Source: Ga0074130 sp035565355 (GTDB lineage Bacteria > Pseudomonadota > Gammaproteobacteria > Burkholderiales > Rhodocyclaceae). From it: a stretch of DNA of 31,436 bases. The translations under genes were made by a program, and so were the position numbers. The DNA is taken from contig DATMSM010000113.1 of the NCBI GenBank assembly GCA_035565355.1, positions 1 through 31,436 on the forward strand, read 5' to 3'. Position 1 is the first letter of the stretch; every line of letters starts with the position of its first letter. Under the pieces are notes generated by a model, which was given only the letters and a program-made list of their open reading frames with translations, searched no databases and was not told the origin of the DNA. This document shows, in pieces, positions 14,412 through 22,390 of this stretch.

Positions 14412-15896
14412 ATGCTGGGTCTGTTTTCCGCCAAATCGGATCATCCGCTCGCCGATGCCAAGGAGGCCAGGCGCCTGTTTGCCGAACTGGCCGGCAAGGA
14501 CGCGATGGCGGCGCTGGACGATGCGGCCATCCTGCTGGAGTCGCTGGCGCAGGATCATCTGATCGGGCTTGAACAACGCTGGGATGTCCTGCAGCAGATG
14601 GATACGGCCGTACTTGCCGCCGCGCAGCGTTTCTCGCGTGATTACGCGGCCGCTGTACCGGCCGCGCGCAGCGAGGAAATGCGCCAGTGGCAGCTTGGTG
14701 CCGACTATTGGACGCAACTTGCGCAGGCTTGCCTTGGCTGTCTGCAGCAACTGCCCGCCGCAGCCACCAAGGTACGCGAGGCACTCAAGCCCGCCCTACC
14801 CCAGATGTATGCGCGCACCCTGCACGCCCTGGCGGCCACGCTCAAATGGCAGCAGTTCCGCTACGGTCCGAACCCGGGTGACTTCTGGCAGACGCTGGGT
14901 ACGGTCTATCTCGAAGCGGTCGCCGCCAAGGTGGCGCAGAAGGCCGTCGTGCTCTATCCGCAGGCGGCGGCGACCACGCCCGAACGCGAATATCTTAAGG
15001 CGCTGGCCTTCCACGCCTCCTCCATGGACAGTCTGCTGCCGCAAGAAATCGAACTTGCCGAGCGTCTGCTCGACCATCTGCTGCCGCAATTCCAGTTCGG
15101 CGATCAGGAGCGGCCGGACAGCGTCTATTGGGTGGACGCCACCACCGCCCAGCCGCCGACGCGGCTGGCCGTCAAGCCGCAGCGGGCCCCGGGCATACGC
15201 TATTTCAGTCCGGGTATGGCGCTGGATGCCGCCTATGCACTCAAGAAGCAGGCTGAGCAGGCGATCCCGCCCAGCCTGGCCCTGGGCAGCAACTATCCAC
15301 CGGCCATGGTGGTCGATGTGCTCGACCACCTGGCCAGCTACTGGTCGCCGATTCCACCGCAGCGCAGCCATGTGCGCCACAAGGTCAAATCGCGCATGGG
15401 CGTGGTGCCGGCGCTGGCTGCTGCTTACCGCTGTCTGGCCTCCAACAGCGATGGCCGCGCTGCCGAATCCTGGCTGGTCGAGGACGTCAGCCAGGGCGGC
15501 ATGCGCGCCACGGCTGCGCTGGGCAAGGATAGCCGCCTGTCCATCAACACCCTGCTCCTGATGCAACCCGAAGGCGGCACGAACTGGCTGCTCGGCGTGG
15601 TACGCCGCTTCGTGCGCGAGTCCGACACCAGCGCCAGCCTCGGCATCGAAACTCTGGCCAAGCAACCGCGCGCCTTGTGCGTGGACAGCGGTGGCATCCA
15701 GACCGAAGTCATCCTCATCGACCCCTGGGAAACCGCCGCCCAGGTCCGCGTCGCCCTGCCCGCTACCGCCTGGGAAGACAATATCGCCATGACGTTCAGC
15801 GATGGCGGCAAGGCGGTGAGGCTGTTTCCGGACGGGCAGGTGCAGAGTGGGCCGGATTATCTGATTGGGCGGTATCGGGTGCGGGTGGCGGAGTAG
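14412..15896 (+). CDS. hypothetical protein with C-terminal PilZ-like motifs
   Basis: A 494-residue cytoplasmic protein I do not recognise as a named family. The first 230 or so residues are predicted almost wholly helical, rich in Ala, Leu and Gln. Near residues 318-365 there is RSHVR followed about 40 residues later by VEDVSQGGMRA, which fits the RxxxR and (D/N)xSxxG pair of PilZ domains that bind cyclic di-GMP, although the spacing is longer than usual. The last 110 residues look like a beta barrel (LLGVVRRFVRE, VRLFPDG, YLIGRYRVRV). I chose ATG 14412 because GGGGGAG lies 6 bases upstream. It is alone on the plus strand, divergent from thyA, with no operon partners. A cyclic di-GMP effector role is inference from the motif pair only. 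Confidence 0.8.
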   Translation: MLGLFSAKSDHPLADAKEARRLFAELAGKDAMAALDDAAILLESLAQDHLIGLEQRWDVLQQMDTAVLAAAQRFSRDYAAAVPAARSEEMRQWQLGADYWTQLAQACLGCLQQLPAAATKVREALKPALPQMYARTLHALAATLKWQQFRYGPNPGDFWQTLGTVYLEAVAAKVAQKAVVLYPQAAATTPEREYLKALAFHASSMDSLLPQEIELAERLLDHLLPQFQFGDQERPDSVYWVDATTAQPPTRLAVKPQRAPGIRYFSPGMALDAAYALKKQAEQAIPPSLALGSNYPPAMVVDVLDHLASYWSPIPPQRSHVRHKVKSRMGVVPALAAAYRCLASNSDGRAAESWLVEDVSQGGMRATAALGKDSRLSINTLLLMQPEGGTNWLLGVVRRFVRESDTSASLGIETLAKQPRALCVDSGGIQTEVILIDPWETAAQVRVALPATAWEDNIAMTFSDGGKAVRLFPDGQVQSGPDYLIGRYRVRVAE

Positions 15897-15924
15897 TTAG
15901 GCTTCTCGAGCACTAACCGCCAAT

Positions 15925-15943
15925 GTCCGGAATTCGTCCGGAC
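15925..15943. repeat. small hairpin outside the left end of the inverted-repeat element
   Basis: GTCCGGA (15925-15931) and TCCGGAC (15937-15943) with loop ATTCG, 28 bases after the preceding stop codon. It may end transcription of the PilZ-like gene, but there is no T-run directly after it. Confidence 0.4.
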
Positions 15944-15950
15944 GGCCGAC

Positions 15951-16410
15951 TTACTTTCTTGCTATGCGGCAAGAAAGTAAGCAAAGAAGCGCACCCTCTT
16001 CACCGGCCCTACGGGCTTCCCTCACTCCGCTCCGCCGAGCCGGCCGGGCCGGAAACTCGCTCCACTTCGTTCCGCTCAGACAGCCGTCCCGGACTACCCC
16101 GGCTCGACGAATCTACGTTCGGCGGTTCAGAAGGGAGTCTGGGACAGCGTTGCTGTCCACCCTTACCCCAGCCCTCTCCCAAAGGAGAGGGAGACAACCG
16201 AGCGGTTGTTTCCAGATGGTTTGTTTTGCCTCCCCCTTCTGGCTCGCTGAGCGGAGGGCAATCGGATCGGGGTAGTCCGGTCTGGCTGTTTGAGCGAAGC
16301 GAGTTCCAGACCGGCCGATTCGATTGTCTGGAGCGAAGGTACCGGCGCAGCCGGCGAGACGGAGGGTACGCTTCTTTGCCTTCTTTCTTGTCGTATAACA
16401 AGAAAGAAGG
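15951..16410. repeat. about 460-bp non-coding inverted-repeat element (MITE/REP-like)
   Basis: Fills most of the 567-base gap between the convergent PilZ-like and mogA genes. The left arm (15951-16101) and right arm (16268-16410) are imperfect inverted copies. The outer 46 bases match at 38 positions, and the inner ends share CCGGACTACCCCG exactly. Each arm begins with a perfect hairpin: 12 pairs at 15951-15962/15969-15980 on the left and 13 pairs at 16379-16391/16398-16410 on the right. The centre holds two more hairpins, 16142-16158 and 16172-16191. I see no transposase and no convincing gene in it; the open frames crossing it are low-complexity by-products of the repeats. It resembles mobile non-autonomous repeats of proteobacteria, but the family name is unknown to me. 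Confidence 0.8.
16142..16191. repeat. two central hairpins of the inverted-repeat element
   Basis: GGACAGC-gtt-GCTGTCC (16142-16158) and CCCTCTCC-caaa-GGAGAGGG (16172-16191). The second resembles the hairpin at 25112-25132 after glyA and may be a separate dispersed repeat nested in the element. Confidence 0.6.
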
Positions 16411-16463
16411 TCGCCCGCCGGGGCGAGACCCGGCATTGGCACTTAGTCGACTAAACGACCAAA

Positions 16464-17054
16464 TTAAGCCTTGGGGCGAATGGCGTGTTTAGGCCGCCAC
16501 GCCACCACCACCTCATCGTGCGTCTCGATATACGGCGCACCGATCAGATCCAGGCAGTAGGGCACGGCCGCGAAGATGCCGTGGACGACCTGTTTGCCGT
16601 CGGCGTCCTTGACGCCTTCCAGCGTTTCCTTGATTGCGCGCGGTTGGCCGGGCAGGTTCATGATCAGTGATTGTTTACGTACAACAGCGACCTGACGCGA
16701 GAGGATGGCGGTGGGCACGAAGTGAAGGCTGATCTGGCGCATCTGTTCGCCGAAGCCGGGCATCTCCTTGTCGGCGACGGCCAGCGTGGCTTCGGGGGTG
16801 ACGTCGCGCAGGGCCGGGCCGGTGCCGCCGGTGGTGAGCACCAGATTGCAAGCGGCTACATCGACCAGTTCGATCAGTGTTTTTTCAATTGCAGCCTGAT
16901 CGTCGGGAATCAGACGAACTTCCTCTTGCCAGGGCGAGGACAGTGCCGTATTGAGCCAGTCGCGCAAGCCGGGGATGCCCTTGTCCTCGTAAACGCCACC
17001 GGAAGCCCGGTCGGAAATGGATACCAGGCCGATCTTGATCAGGTCACCGCTCAT
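16464..17054 (-). CDS. mogA: molybdopterin adenylyltransferase
   Basis: Adenylates molybdopterin before molybdate insertion in molybdenum-cofactor synthesis. The 196 residues match E. coli MogA (195) along nearly the whole length: IGLVSISDRASGGVYEDKGI at the start, RLIPDDQ with D51, the TTGGTGPALRDVTPEAT loop with D84 (the two Asp residues matching E. coli D49 and D82), and EMPGFGEQMRQISLHFVPTA followed by ILSRQ. Its ATG overlaps the darP stop by 4 bases (ATGA), so the two are translated from one message. It implies molybdoenzymes in this organism, none of which are in the window. Confidence 0.97.
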   Translation of the reverse strand: MSGDLIKIGLVSISDRASGGVYEDKGIPGLRDWLNTALSSPWQEEVRLIPDDQAAIEKTLIELVDVAACNLVLTTGGTGPALRDVTPEATLAVADKEMPGFGEQMRQISLHFVPTAILSRQVAVVRKQSLIMNLPGQPRAIKETLEGVKDADGKQVVHGIFAAVPYCLDLIGAPYIETHDEVVVAWRPKHAIRPKA

Positions 17055-17674
17055 GCTTCGGTGTCCTCGTCAGCGTCTGTCGGGATGGGCAGGTCGGAAC
17101 CGCCCGCTTCAAGCTCGCGCAGGATGCGGAAAATCTCGCGATAGGCCTTGGGCGGCTTTTTCAGCTCATGCTCGCGGATGGCATTGCGGCGCTGCTGGCG
17201 CAGGTACTGGATGTCGGCGTTCGGGAATTTGGCGACGATCTCGTCGATGACCTTCTCGTCGGCGATAAAGCGGTCGCGCAGGCGCTCGCGCTGGTGCATG
17301 CGCGCGTTTTCTGCGGCAGACAGGCCGGCGATCTTGTCGAGTGCTGCCTGCAGCGGGGCCGGATCAACCTTGCGCATGATGCGGCCGATGAATTGCAGCT
17401 GGCGCCGCATTCCCTCGGTGCGTGGCGCAAGGCGATGTGCCTCTTTCAAGGCAGCACGCAGTTCCTCGGGCATCTCGATTTTCTTGATCTGGTCGGCGGA
17501 GAGTTCGACCAGCTTGGCGCCGAGCTCCTGCAGCGCTTCGACTTCGCGTTTCTTCTGCGACTTGCTGGGACGGCCAAAGAAGCCCGAATCATCGTAATCG
17601 GGATCGAGCTCTTCGCCGTCGGGCAGCTCACCGGAGGGGAGGGGGACTGAATAATGTTTCTTCACGGGTATCAT
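17051..17674 (-). CDS. darP: DarP/YjgA ribosome-associated protein (DUF615)
   Basis: A late 50S ribosomal subunit maturation factor (formerly YjgA). The 207 residues are helical and highly charged. The DUF615 signatures are SKSQKKREVEALQELGAKLV, GMRRQLQFIGRIMRKVDPAP, LRDRFIADEKVIDEIVAKFP, ADIQYLRQQRRNAIRE and PPKAYREIFRILREL. It is longer than the E. coli protein (183) by an N-terminal acidic stretch (GELPDGEELDPDYDDSG) and an acidic tail. ATG 17674 has AGGTGG upstream; a perfect TATAAT on the coding strand overlaps this ATG (17673-17678), so initiation at the GTG of codon 4 cannot be excluded. It is followed by overlapping mogA and is divergent from pmbA 31 bases away, an arrangement known from many proteobacteria. 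Confidence 0.94.
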   Translation of the reverse strand: MIPVKKHYSVPLPSGELPDGEELDPDYDDSGFFGRPSKSQKKREVEALQELGAKLVELSADQIKKIEMPEELRAALKEAHRLAPRTEGMRRQLQFIGRIMRKVDPAPLQAALDKIAGLSAAENARMHQRERLRDRFIADEKVIDEIVAKFPNADIQYLRQQRRNAIREHELKKPPKAYREIFRILRELEAGGSDLPIPTDADEDTEA

Positions 17675-17705
17675 TATATCTTTCCACCTGCATAAGCCCT
17701 AACCC

Positions 17706-19040
17706 ATGTCCGATTTCGGCTATACCCAAGACAATCTGCGCAATCTGGCCCAGGACGTGCTCGCCCACGCGAAGAAAGTCGGCGCCACCGCTTGCGAGGT
17801 TGATGTGTCCGAGGGCTATGGCCAGTCCGTCTCGGTGCGCAAGGCCGAGGTAGAGACCATCGAATACAACCGCGACAAGGGTATAGGCGTCACGGTGTAC
17901 CTTGGACAGCAACGCGGCCATGCCAGTACGTCCGACTTCGCGCCCGAGGCCTTGCGCTCCACCGTCGAAGCCGCACTCTCGATTGCGCGCTTCACCGCCG
18001 CCGACAGCGCCGCCGGCCTGGCCGAGGCAAAGCTGCTGGCAAAGAAATCGATGGAGCTGGACCTGTTTCATCCCTGGGATGTCTCGGTGGAGGAGTCGAT
18101 TGCGATTGCCAAGCGCTGCGAGGATGCCGCCTTTGCCGTCAGCCCCCTGATCACCAATTCCGAAGGCGCCAGCGTTTCGGTGCAGCAGTCGCACTTCATC
18201 TCTGCCAACAGCCTGGGTTTCTGCGATGGCTTCGCCAGTACGCGTCATTACATTGCCTGTTCGGTGATCGCCGGCAAGGGCGACGACATGCAGCGCGACG
18301 ACTGGTACAGCAGCCAGCGCAAGGGCAGCGACCTCGCCCGGCCGGAAGTCATCGGCGACTATGCCGCACGCCGCGCCCTGTCGCGCCTGGGCGCACGCCA
18401 GCCCAAGACGGCGCAGGTGCCGGTGCTGTTCGAAGCGCCGCTGGCAGCCGGCCTGATCGGCAGTTTCGTGCGTGCGGTCAGCGGCGGCGCCTTGTATCGC
18501 AAATCTTCCTTTCTGCTCGACTCGCTCGGCACGCAGGTATTTCCGAAATTCATGCAGATCAGCGAACGTCCGCACCTCAAGGGCGGCTTCGCCAGCAGCG
18601 CTTTCGACGACGACGGCGTCGCCACGCGCGACCGCGAAGTGATCATCGACGGCGTGCTGCAGGGCTATTTCCTGTCTACCTATTCGGCGCGCAAGCTGGG
18701 TATGCAGACCACCGGCAACGCCGGCGGCAGCCACAACCTTATCGTCAAGCCGGGCCAGGACGACTTCGCCGGCTTGATCAAGAAGATGGGCCGTGGCCTG
18801 CTTGTGACCGAACTGCTTGGCCAGGGCGTCAATTACGTGACCGGCGACTATTCGCGCGGCGCGGCCGGCTACTGGATCGAGAACGGCGAGATCGCCTATC
18901 CGGTGCATGAGTTCACCATCGCCGGCAACCTCAAGGACATGCTGGGCAATATCGTCGCCGTGGGCAATGACGTGCTGGTGCGGGGCTCCAAGCAGGTCGG
19001 CTCCATCCTGATCGGCAATATGACCGTGGCGGGCCGCTAG
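17706..19040 (+). CDS. pmbA: metalloprotease TldE/PmbA
   Basis: Partner subunit of the TldD-TldE zinc protease that trims peptides such as microcin B17 precursor and degrades CcdA antitoxin in E. coli; TldE itself lacks the metal site. The 444 residues (E. coli 450) show the N-terminal VRKAEVETIEYNRDKGIGVT strand pattern, SNSxG-like FISANSLGFCDGFASTR, LLDSLGTQVFPKFMQISERP, the STYSARKLGMQTTGNAGGSH segment, and a C-terminal EFTIAGNLKDMLGNIVAVGN that is strongly typical. It is divergent from darP. Only 2 bases separate it from dctP, so the two probably share a transcript although their functions are unrelated. tldD is not in the window. Confidence 0.96.
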   Translation: MSDFGYTQDNLRNLAQDVLAHAKKVGATACEVDVSEGYGQSVSVRKAEVETIEYNRDKGIGVTVYLGQQRGHASTSDFAPEALRSTVEAALSIARFTAADSAAGLAEAKLLAKKSMELDLFHPWDVSVEESIAIAKRCEDAAFAVSPLITNSEGASVSVQQSHFISANSLGFCDGFASTRHYIACSVIAGKGDDMQRDDWYSSQRKGSDLARPEVIGDYAARRALSRLGARQPKTAQVPVLFEAPLAAGLIGSFVRAVSGGALYRKSSFLLDSLGTQVFPKFMQISERPHLKGGFASSAFDDDGVATRDREVIIDGVLQGYFLSTYSARKLGMQTTGNAGGSHNLIVKPGQDDFAGLIKKMGRGLLVTELLGQGVNYVTGDYSRGAAGYWIENGEIAYPVHEFTIAGNLKDMLGNIVAVGNDVLVRGSKQVGSILIGNMTVAGR

Positions 19041-19042
19041 CC

Positions 19043-20182
19043 ATGTCGCGGCGCCGCTTCGTCCAGCATGCGGTCACCGCGCTTGCGGGCGGCACCGTGC
19101 TTGCCGCCTGCGGCAAACAGGAGGCCGCTCCGGCACCAACGCCTACTGCAGCTGCCCCCGGCGGCGACCTGCCGATTGTCAAATGGCGCCTGGCGTCGAG
19201 TTTCCCCAAGAGCATAGACACCATCTACAACACCTCGCGCCTGATGGCCGAGCGTGTGTCGGCCGCCACCGACGGCCGCTTCCAGATCGAGGTGTTCGCC
19301 GCCGGCGAGTTGATGCCCGGCAACCAGGTCATGGACGCGGTGCAGCAGGGCAATATTCCCATCGGCCATACCTGCGGCTACTACTACGTCGGCAAGGATC
19401 CCGCGCTGGCCTTCGATACCGCCGTCCCTTTTGGGATGAACAGCCGCCAGCATGCCGCCTGGGTATGGCAGGGCGGCGGCCTGGAGCTGCTGCGCGGCCT
19501 CTTCGGCGAGTTCAATATCCACAACATCCCTTGCGGCAATACCGGCGCACAGATGGGCGGCTGGTATCGCAAGGAGATCAATACGCTGGACGACCTCAAG
19601 GGCCTCAAGCTGCGCATCGGCGGCCTCGCCGGCCAGGTCATGCAGCGCCTCGGCGTGGTGCCGCAGCAGATTCCGGGCAGTGATCTCTACCCGGCGCTGG
19701 AGAAGGGCGCCATCGACGCGGCCGAATGGGTCTCACCCTACGACGACGAGAAATTCGGCTTCGAAAAAGTCGCCAAATACTACTACGCCCCCGCCTGGTG
19801 GGAAGGCGGCGCGCAGCTGTCGATGTTTATCAATCAGGACGAATGGAAGCAGCTCCCGCCCAGTTATCAGACCATCCTCGAGGACGCTTGCGCGCATGCC
19901 AACACCGTGATGCAGGCCGCCTACGACGCGAAGAATCTCGGTGCGCTCAAGCGCCTGGTCGGTGCCGGTGCCGAGCTGCGCTACTTCCCCAAGGAAATGA
20001 TGGAAGCCGCGCAACGCGAGACCTTCCAGCTCTACGAGGAACTCTCCGCCAAGCACCCGCGCTTTGCTCGCATCTACACGCCCTGGCGTAAGTTCCGCGA
20101 CGAACAGATGCTGTGGTTCGGCGTCTCCGACCGGCCCTACGACAACTTCGTTGGGGCGACGGCCACAGCTTTAGGTAAATAA
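19043..20182 (+). CDS. TRAP transporter solute-binding protein (DctP family, TakP-like)
   Basis: Periplasmic receptor that captures an organic acid for a sodium-driven TRAP importer. The 379 residues begin MSRRRFVQHA with a twin-arginine-like motif, then a lipobox LAAC with C23, and a Pro/Ala linker, so it is probably a Tat- or Sec-exported lipoprotein. The body is typical of TRAP receptors: KWRLASSFPKSIDTIY, the arginine R191 in LKLRIGG, and DAAEWVSPYDDEKFGF with E228 and W229, the same kind of ligand residues as the alpha-keto acid receptor TakP. Its membrane partners dctQM lie convergent on the other strand beyond an AT-rich gene. The substrate is not certain; a 2-oxo acid or other monocarboxylate is likeliest. 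Confidence 0.93.
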   Translation: MSRRRFVQHAVTALAGGTVLAACGKQEAAPAPTPTAAAPGGDLPIVKWRLASSFPKSIDTIYNTSRLMAERVSAATDGRFQIEVFAAGELMPGNQVMDAVQQGNIPIGHTCGYYYVGKDPALAFDTAVPFGMNSRQHAAWVWQGGGLELLRGLFGEFNIHNIPCGNTGAQMGGWYRKEINTLDDLKGLKLRIGGLAGQVMQRLGVVPQQIPGSDLYPALEKGAIDAAEWVSPYDDEKFGFEKVAKYYYAPAWWEGGAQLSMFINQDEWKQLPPSYQTILEDACAHANTVMQAAYDAKNLGALKRLVGAGAELRYFPKEMMEAAQRETFQLYEELSAKHPRFARIYTPWRKFRDEQMLWFGVSDRPYDNFVGATATALGK

Positions 20183-20923
20183 ATGAGTGGAGGAAACTAC
20201 AGTAAGTTCGTAATGCCTGTTATCCGGGTTTGTTTTCCATTTATTGCTCTGTATGCGATCTCGATGTTTGTGTATCCCTGGTTTGAAGGGGATTGGACGC
20301 ATGTTCAGAATGTCTGGGAGCGATGGCAGGCCCTTAACGTGGGACTTTTAGCGTTCGCGTCAAGCATTATTGCTTTTAGCATTGCTCAGCGGGAAAACGA
20401 GAAGCAACGAAACCGGCAATTTATCGCTGCACGAGCTTTCCTTCCTCAGGCATTAAGTGAACTCTGTACGTACTCAAGTCGATGCGCTGAGCTTCTACAA
20501 AGCCACAACCCTACAGAAGGTCGTGCGACAAGCGCAAAGGTCCCTACACCTGCGCTTCCCGTCGATTACAGGGAGATTTTTAGCCAATGCATAAGGTATT
20601 CTGACCCGATTGTTGCGGATGCTCTGGCGAAGATTCTTGCTGATCTGCAAGTTCTTCATGCAAGGTTGGATAGCTTGAGCAATCCAGGCGCCACAATGTC
20701 AATAACATTTCGGGAAGGGAATTGGAAAGTCTATGTTTATAGCTTGGGCAATCTCCGGGCCCGCATTAATAAACTATTTGATTTTGCTAGGGGGAAAGCG
20801 GGGTTTGATAGTTCTCTTCTGTCATGGGAAGAGCTCAAAAACGCCTACTTCAATCTAGATTTCCATCACGATTTGGATGAGCTGGAAGACTTTTCCAAAC
20901 GGCAGTTAAGGCGGGGGGATTAG
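20183..20923 (+). CDS. AT-rich hypothetical two-helix membrane protein, probable insertion
   Basis: A 246-residue protein I do not recognise. It has two N-terminal membrane helices (about residues 10-32 and 52-67, ending ASSIIAFSIAQR), then a charged helix (ENEKQRNRQFIAARAF) and a soluble domain of about 170 residues, with LPQALSELCTYSSRCAEL at its beginning and an acidic end. The ATG follows the dctP stop directly with no spacer, with TAGG about 7 bases before it. Its 3-prime end overlaps the dctM stop region by 18 bases. Two 60-base lines I counted (20221 and 20401) are 42% and 48% GC, against 77% in the dctP line at 19441, which indicates foreign origin. A defence or mobile-element role is conceivable but nothing in the sequence shows it. 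Confidence 0.75.
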   Translation: MSGGNYSKFVMPVIRVCFPFIALYAISMFVYPWFEGDWTHVQNVWERWQALNVGLLAFASSIIAFSIAQRENEKQRNRQFIAARAFLPQALSELCTYSSRCAELLQSHNPTEGRATSAKVPTPALPVDYREIFSQCIRYSDPIVADALAKILADLQVLHARLDSLSNPGATMSITFREGNWKVYVYSLGNLRARINKLFDFARGKAGFDSSLLSWEELKNAYFNLDFHHDLDELEDFSKRQLRRGD

Positions 20924-22390
20924 GCGCAGCGCCTTGCTGATTGCGCGCGCCTCGGCGTCGTTTTCGCGCGAGGCCTCTGGCCCGTCCTGCACGGCATCCG
21001 GCGCTGCGTAGGGCGCATAAGGATAGGCCGGTATTTCCAGCCTGACCTTGCTCTCATCCACGACCTCGCGCTTGTCCAGCATGCCGGTGACCAGGCCCGG
21101 CCACAGGATGACGATGAGGGTCATCAGCAGTTGCAAACCCAGCCAGGGGATGGCGCCGCGGTAGATGTCGCCGCTCTTCACGCTCTTGGGCGCGATGCCG
21201 CGCAGGTAGAACAGCGCAAAGCCGAAGGGCGGATGCATGAAGGCCGTCTGCATGGTGATGCAGATCAGCACGCCGAACCAGACCAGATCGATGCCCAATT
21301 TTTGGGCAACCGGCGCGAGCAGCGGAATCAGGATGAAGGCGATCTCGAAGAAGTCGAGAAAGAAGGCCAGCACGAAGATCAGCAGGTTTACGAAGATCAG
21401 GAAGCCGATCACGCCGCCGGGCAGCGAGCTGATCAGCGACTCGACCCAGTGGTGGCCGTGCATGCCCTGGAACACCAGGGTGAACATGGTGGAGCCGATC
21501 AGGATGAAGACCACCATGGCGGTGATCTGCATGGTCGATTGCATGCTTTCCCAGATCAGCTTCACCGACAGGCGTTTGTTGATGGCGGCCAGTGCCATGG
21601 CGCCCACAGCGCCCATGGCACCGGCTTCGGTCGGCGTGGCCAGGCCCATGAAGATGGTGCCAAGCACCAGGAAGATCAGTGCGAGTGAAGGGACCATGCC
21701 CCACAGCACGCGCTTGATCAAAGGCCAGCCGCGCTGGGTGCGCGCTTCCGGCGGCAGCGGCGGCACCATGCTCGGCTTGGTGATGGCGATAAAGACAATG
21801 AAGCTGATGAAAAGCAGCAGTTGCACCAGCGACGGGCCGATGGCGCCCGCATACATATTGCTGACCGGCGTGTGCAGCTGGTCGGCGAGGATGATCAGTA
21901 CCAGCGAGGGTGGGATCAACTGCGTGATGGTGCCCGAGGCGGCGATCACGCCGGTGGCGATGCGCATGTTGTAGCCATAGCGCAGCATCACCGGCAGCGA
22001 GATCATGCCCATGGCGATGACGGATGCAGCGACGGTGCCGGTGATGGCGCCGAGGATGGCGCCGACCAGAATCACGCCGATGGCAACGCCGCCGGGAAAG
22101 CCGCCGAAGAGCTGGCCCACACCTTCGAGCAGATCCTCGGCGAGGCCGCAGCGTTCGAGCAGGGCGCCCATGAAGCTGAAGAAGGGCACGGCCAGCAACA
22201 GCTCGCGCGAGAGGATGTCGAAGATGCGCAGCGGCATGCCGGCGACGAAGCTGGCCGGAAAGAAGCCCAGTTCGACGCCGACGAAGGCGGCGGACAAGCC
22301 GAGCGCGGCGAGCGAGAAGGCGACCGGGAAGCCGATCAGGAGGAAGACCACCAGACCGGCGAACATGAGCGGTGCTGCGTATTCGGTCAT
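20906..22390 (-). CDS. TRAP transporter large membrane subunit (DctM family)
   Basis: The ion-coupled translocation subunit of the TRAP importer. Of 494 residues about 425 form a dozen or so hydrophobic segments. Family hallmarks are LLIGFPVAFSLAALGL, LLLAVPFFSFMGALLE, GAITGTVAASVIAMGMISLP, VIAASGTITQLIPPSL and AGAMGAVGAMALAAI. After the last helix (LLMTLIVILWPGLVTGML) comes a non-conserved hydrophilic tail of about 65 residues that ends in the region overlapping the AT-rich gene; the tail may be original or partly created by that insertion. The start overlaps the dctQ stop by 4 bases (ATGA). It is convergent with dctP, so the receptor and its permease are made from separate promoters. Confidence 0.94.
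   Translation of the reverse strand: MTEYAAPLMFAGLVVFLLIGFPVAFSLAALGLSAAFVGVELGFFPASFVAGMPLRIFDILSRELLLAVPFFSFMGALLERCGLAEDLLEGVGQLFGGFPGGVAIGVILVGAILGAITGTVAASVIAMGMISLPVMLRYGYNMRIATGVIAASGTITQLIPPSLVLIILADQLHTPVSNMYAGAIGPSLVQLLLFISFIVFIAITKPSMVPPLPPEARTQRGWPLIKRVLWGMVPSLALIFLVLGTIFMGLATPTEAGAMGAVGAMALAAINKRLSVKLIWESMQSTMQITAMVVFILIGSTMFTLVFQGMHGHHWVESLISSLPGGVIGFLIFVNLLIFVLAFFLDFFEIAFILIPLLAPVAQKLGIDLVWFGVLICITMQTAFMHPPFGFALFYLRGIAPKSVKSGDIYRGAIPWLGLQLLMTLIVILWPGLVTGMLDKREVVDESKVRLEIPAYPYAPYAAPDAVQDGPEASRENDAEARAISKALRLIPPP

Noticed and set aside
15951..16410. CRISPR array or tRNA/rRNA in the repeat region
   Set aside because: The repeats are inverted rather than evenly spaced direct copies, and no tRNA cloverleaf or rRNA sequence is visible; the same holds for the rest of the window.
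15923..16492. Open frames (189 residues on plus, about 130 on minus) across the repeat element
   Set aside because: They consist of Arg/Ser/Pro-rich sequence read through inverted repeats in several frames; no domain, no ribosome site and one frame runs into mogA. They are by-products of the repeat.
17628..18908. A 426-residue open frame opposite pmbA
   Set aside because: Antisense to conserved TldE sequence; a high-GC frame shadow.
20147..20930. Target-site duplication around the AT-rich gene
   Set aside because: I compared the two junctions by eye and found no convincing direct repeat, so a transposition mechanism is not supported.
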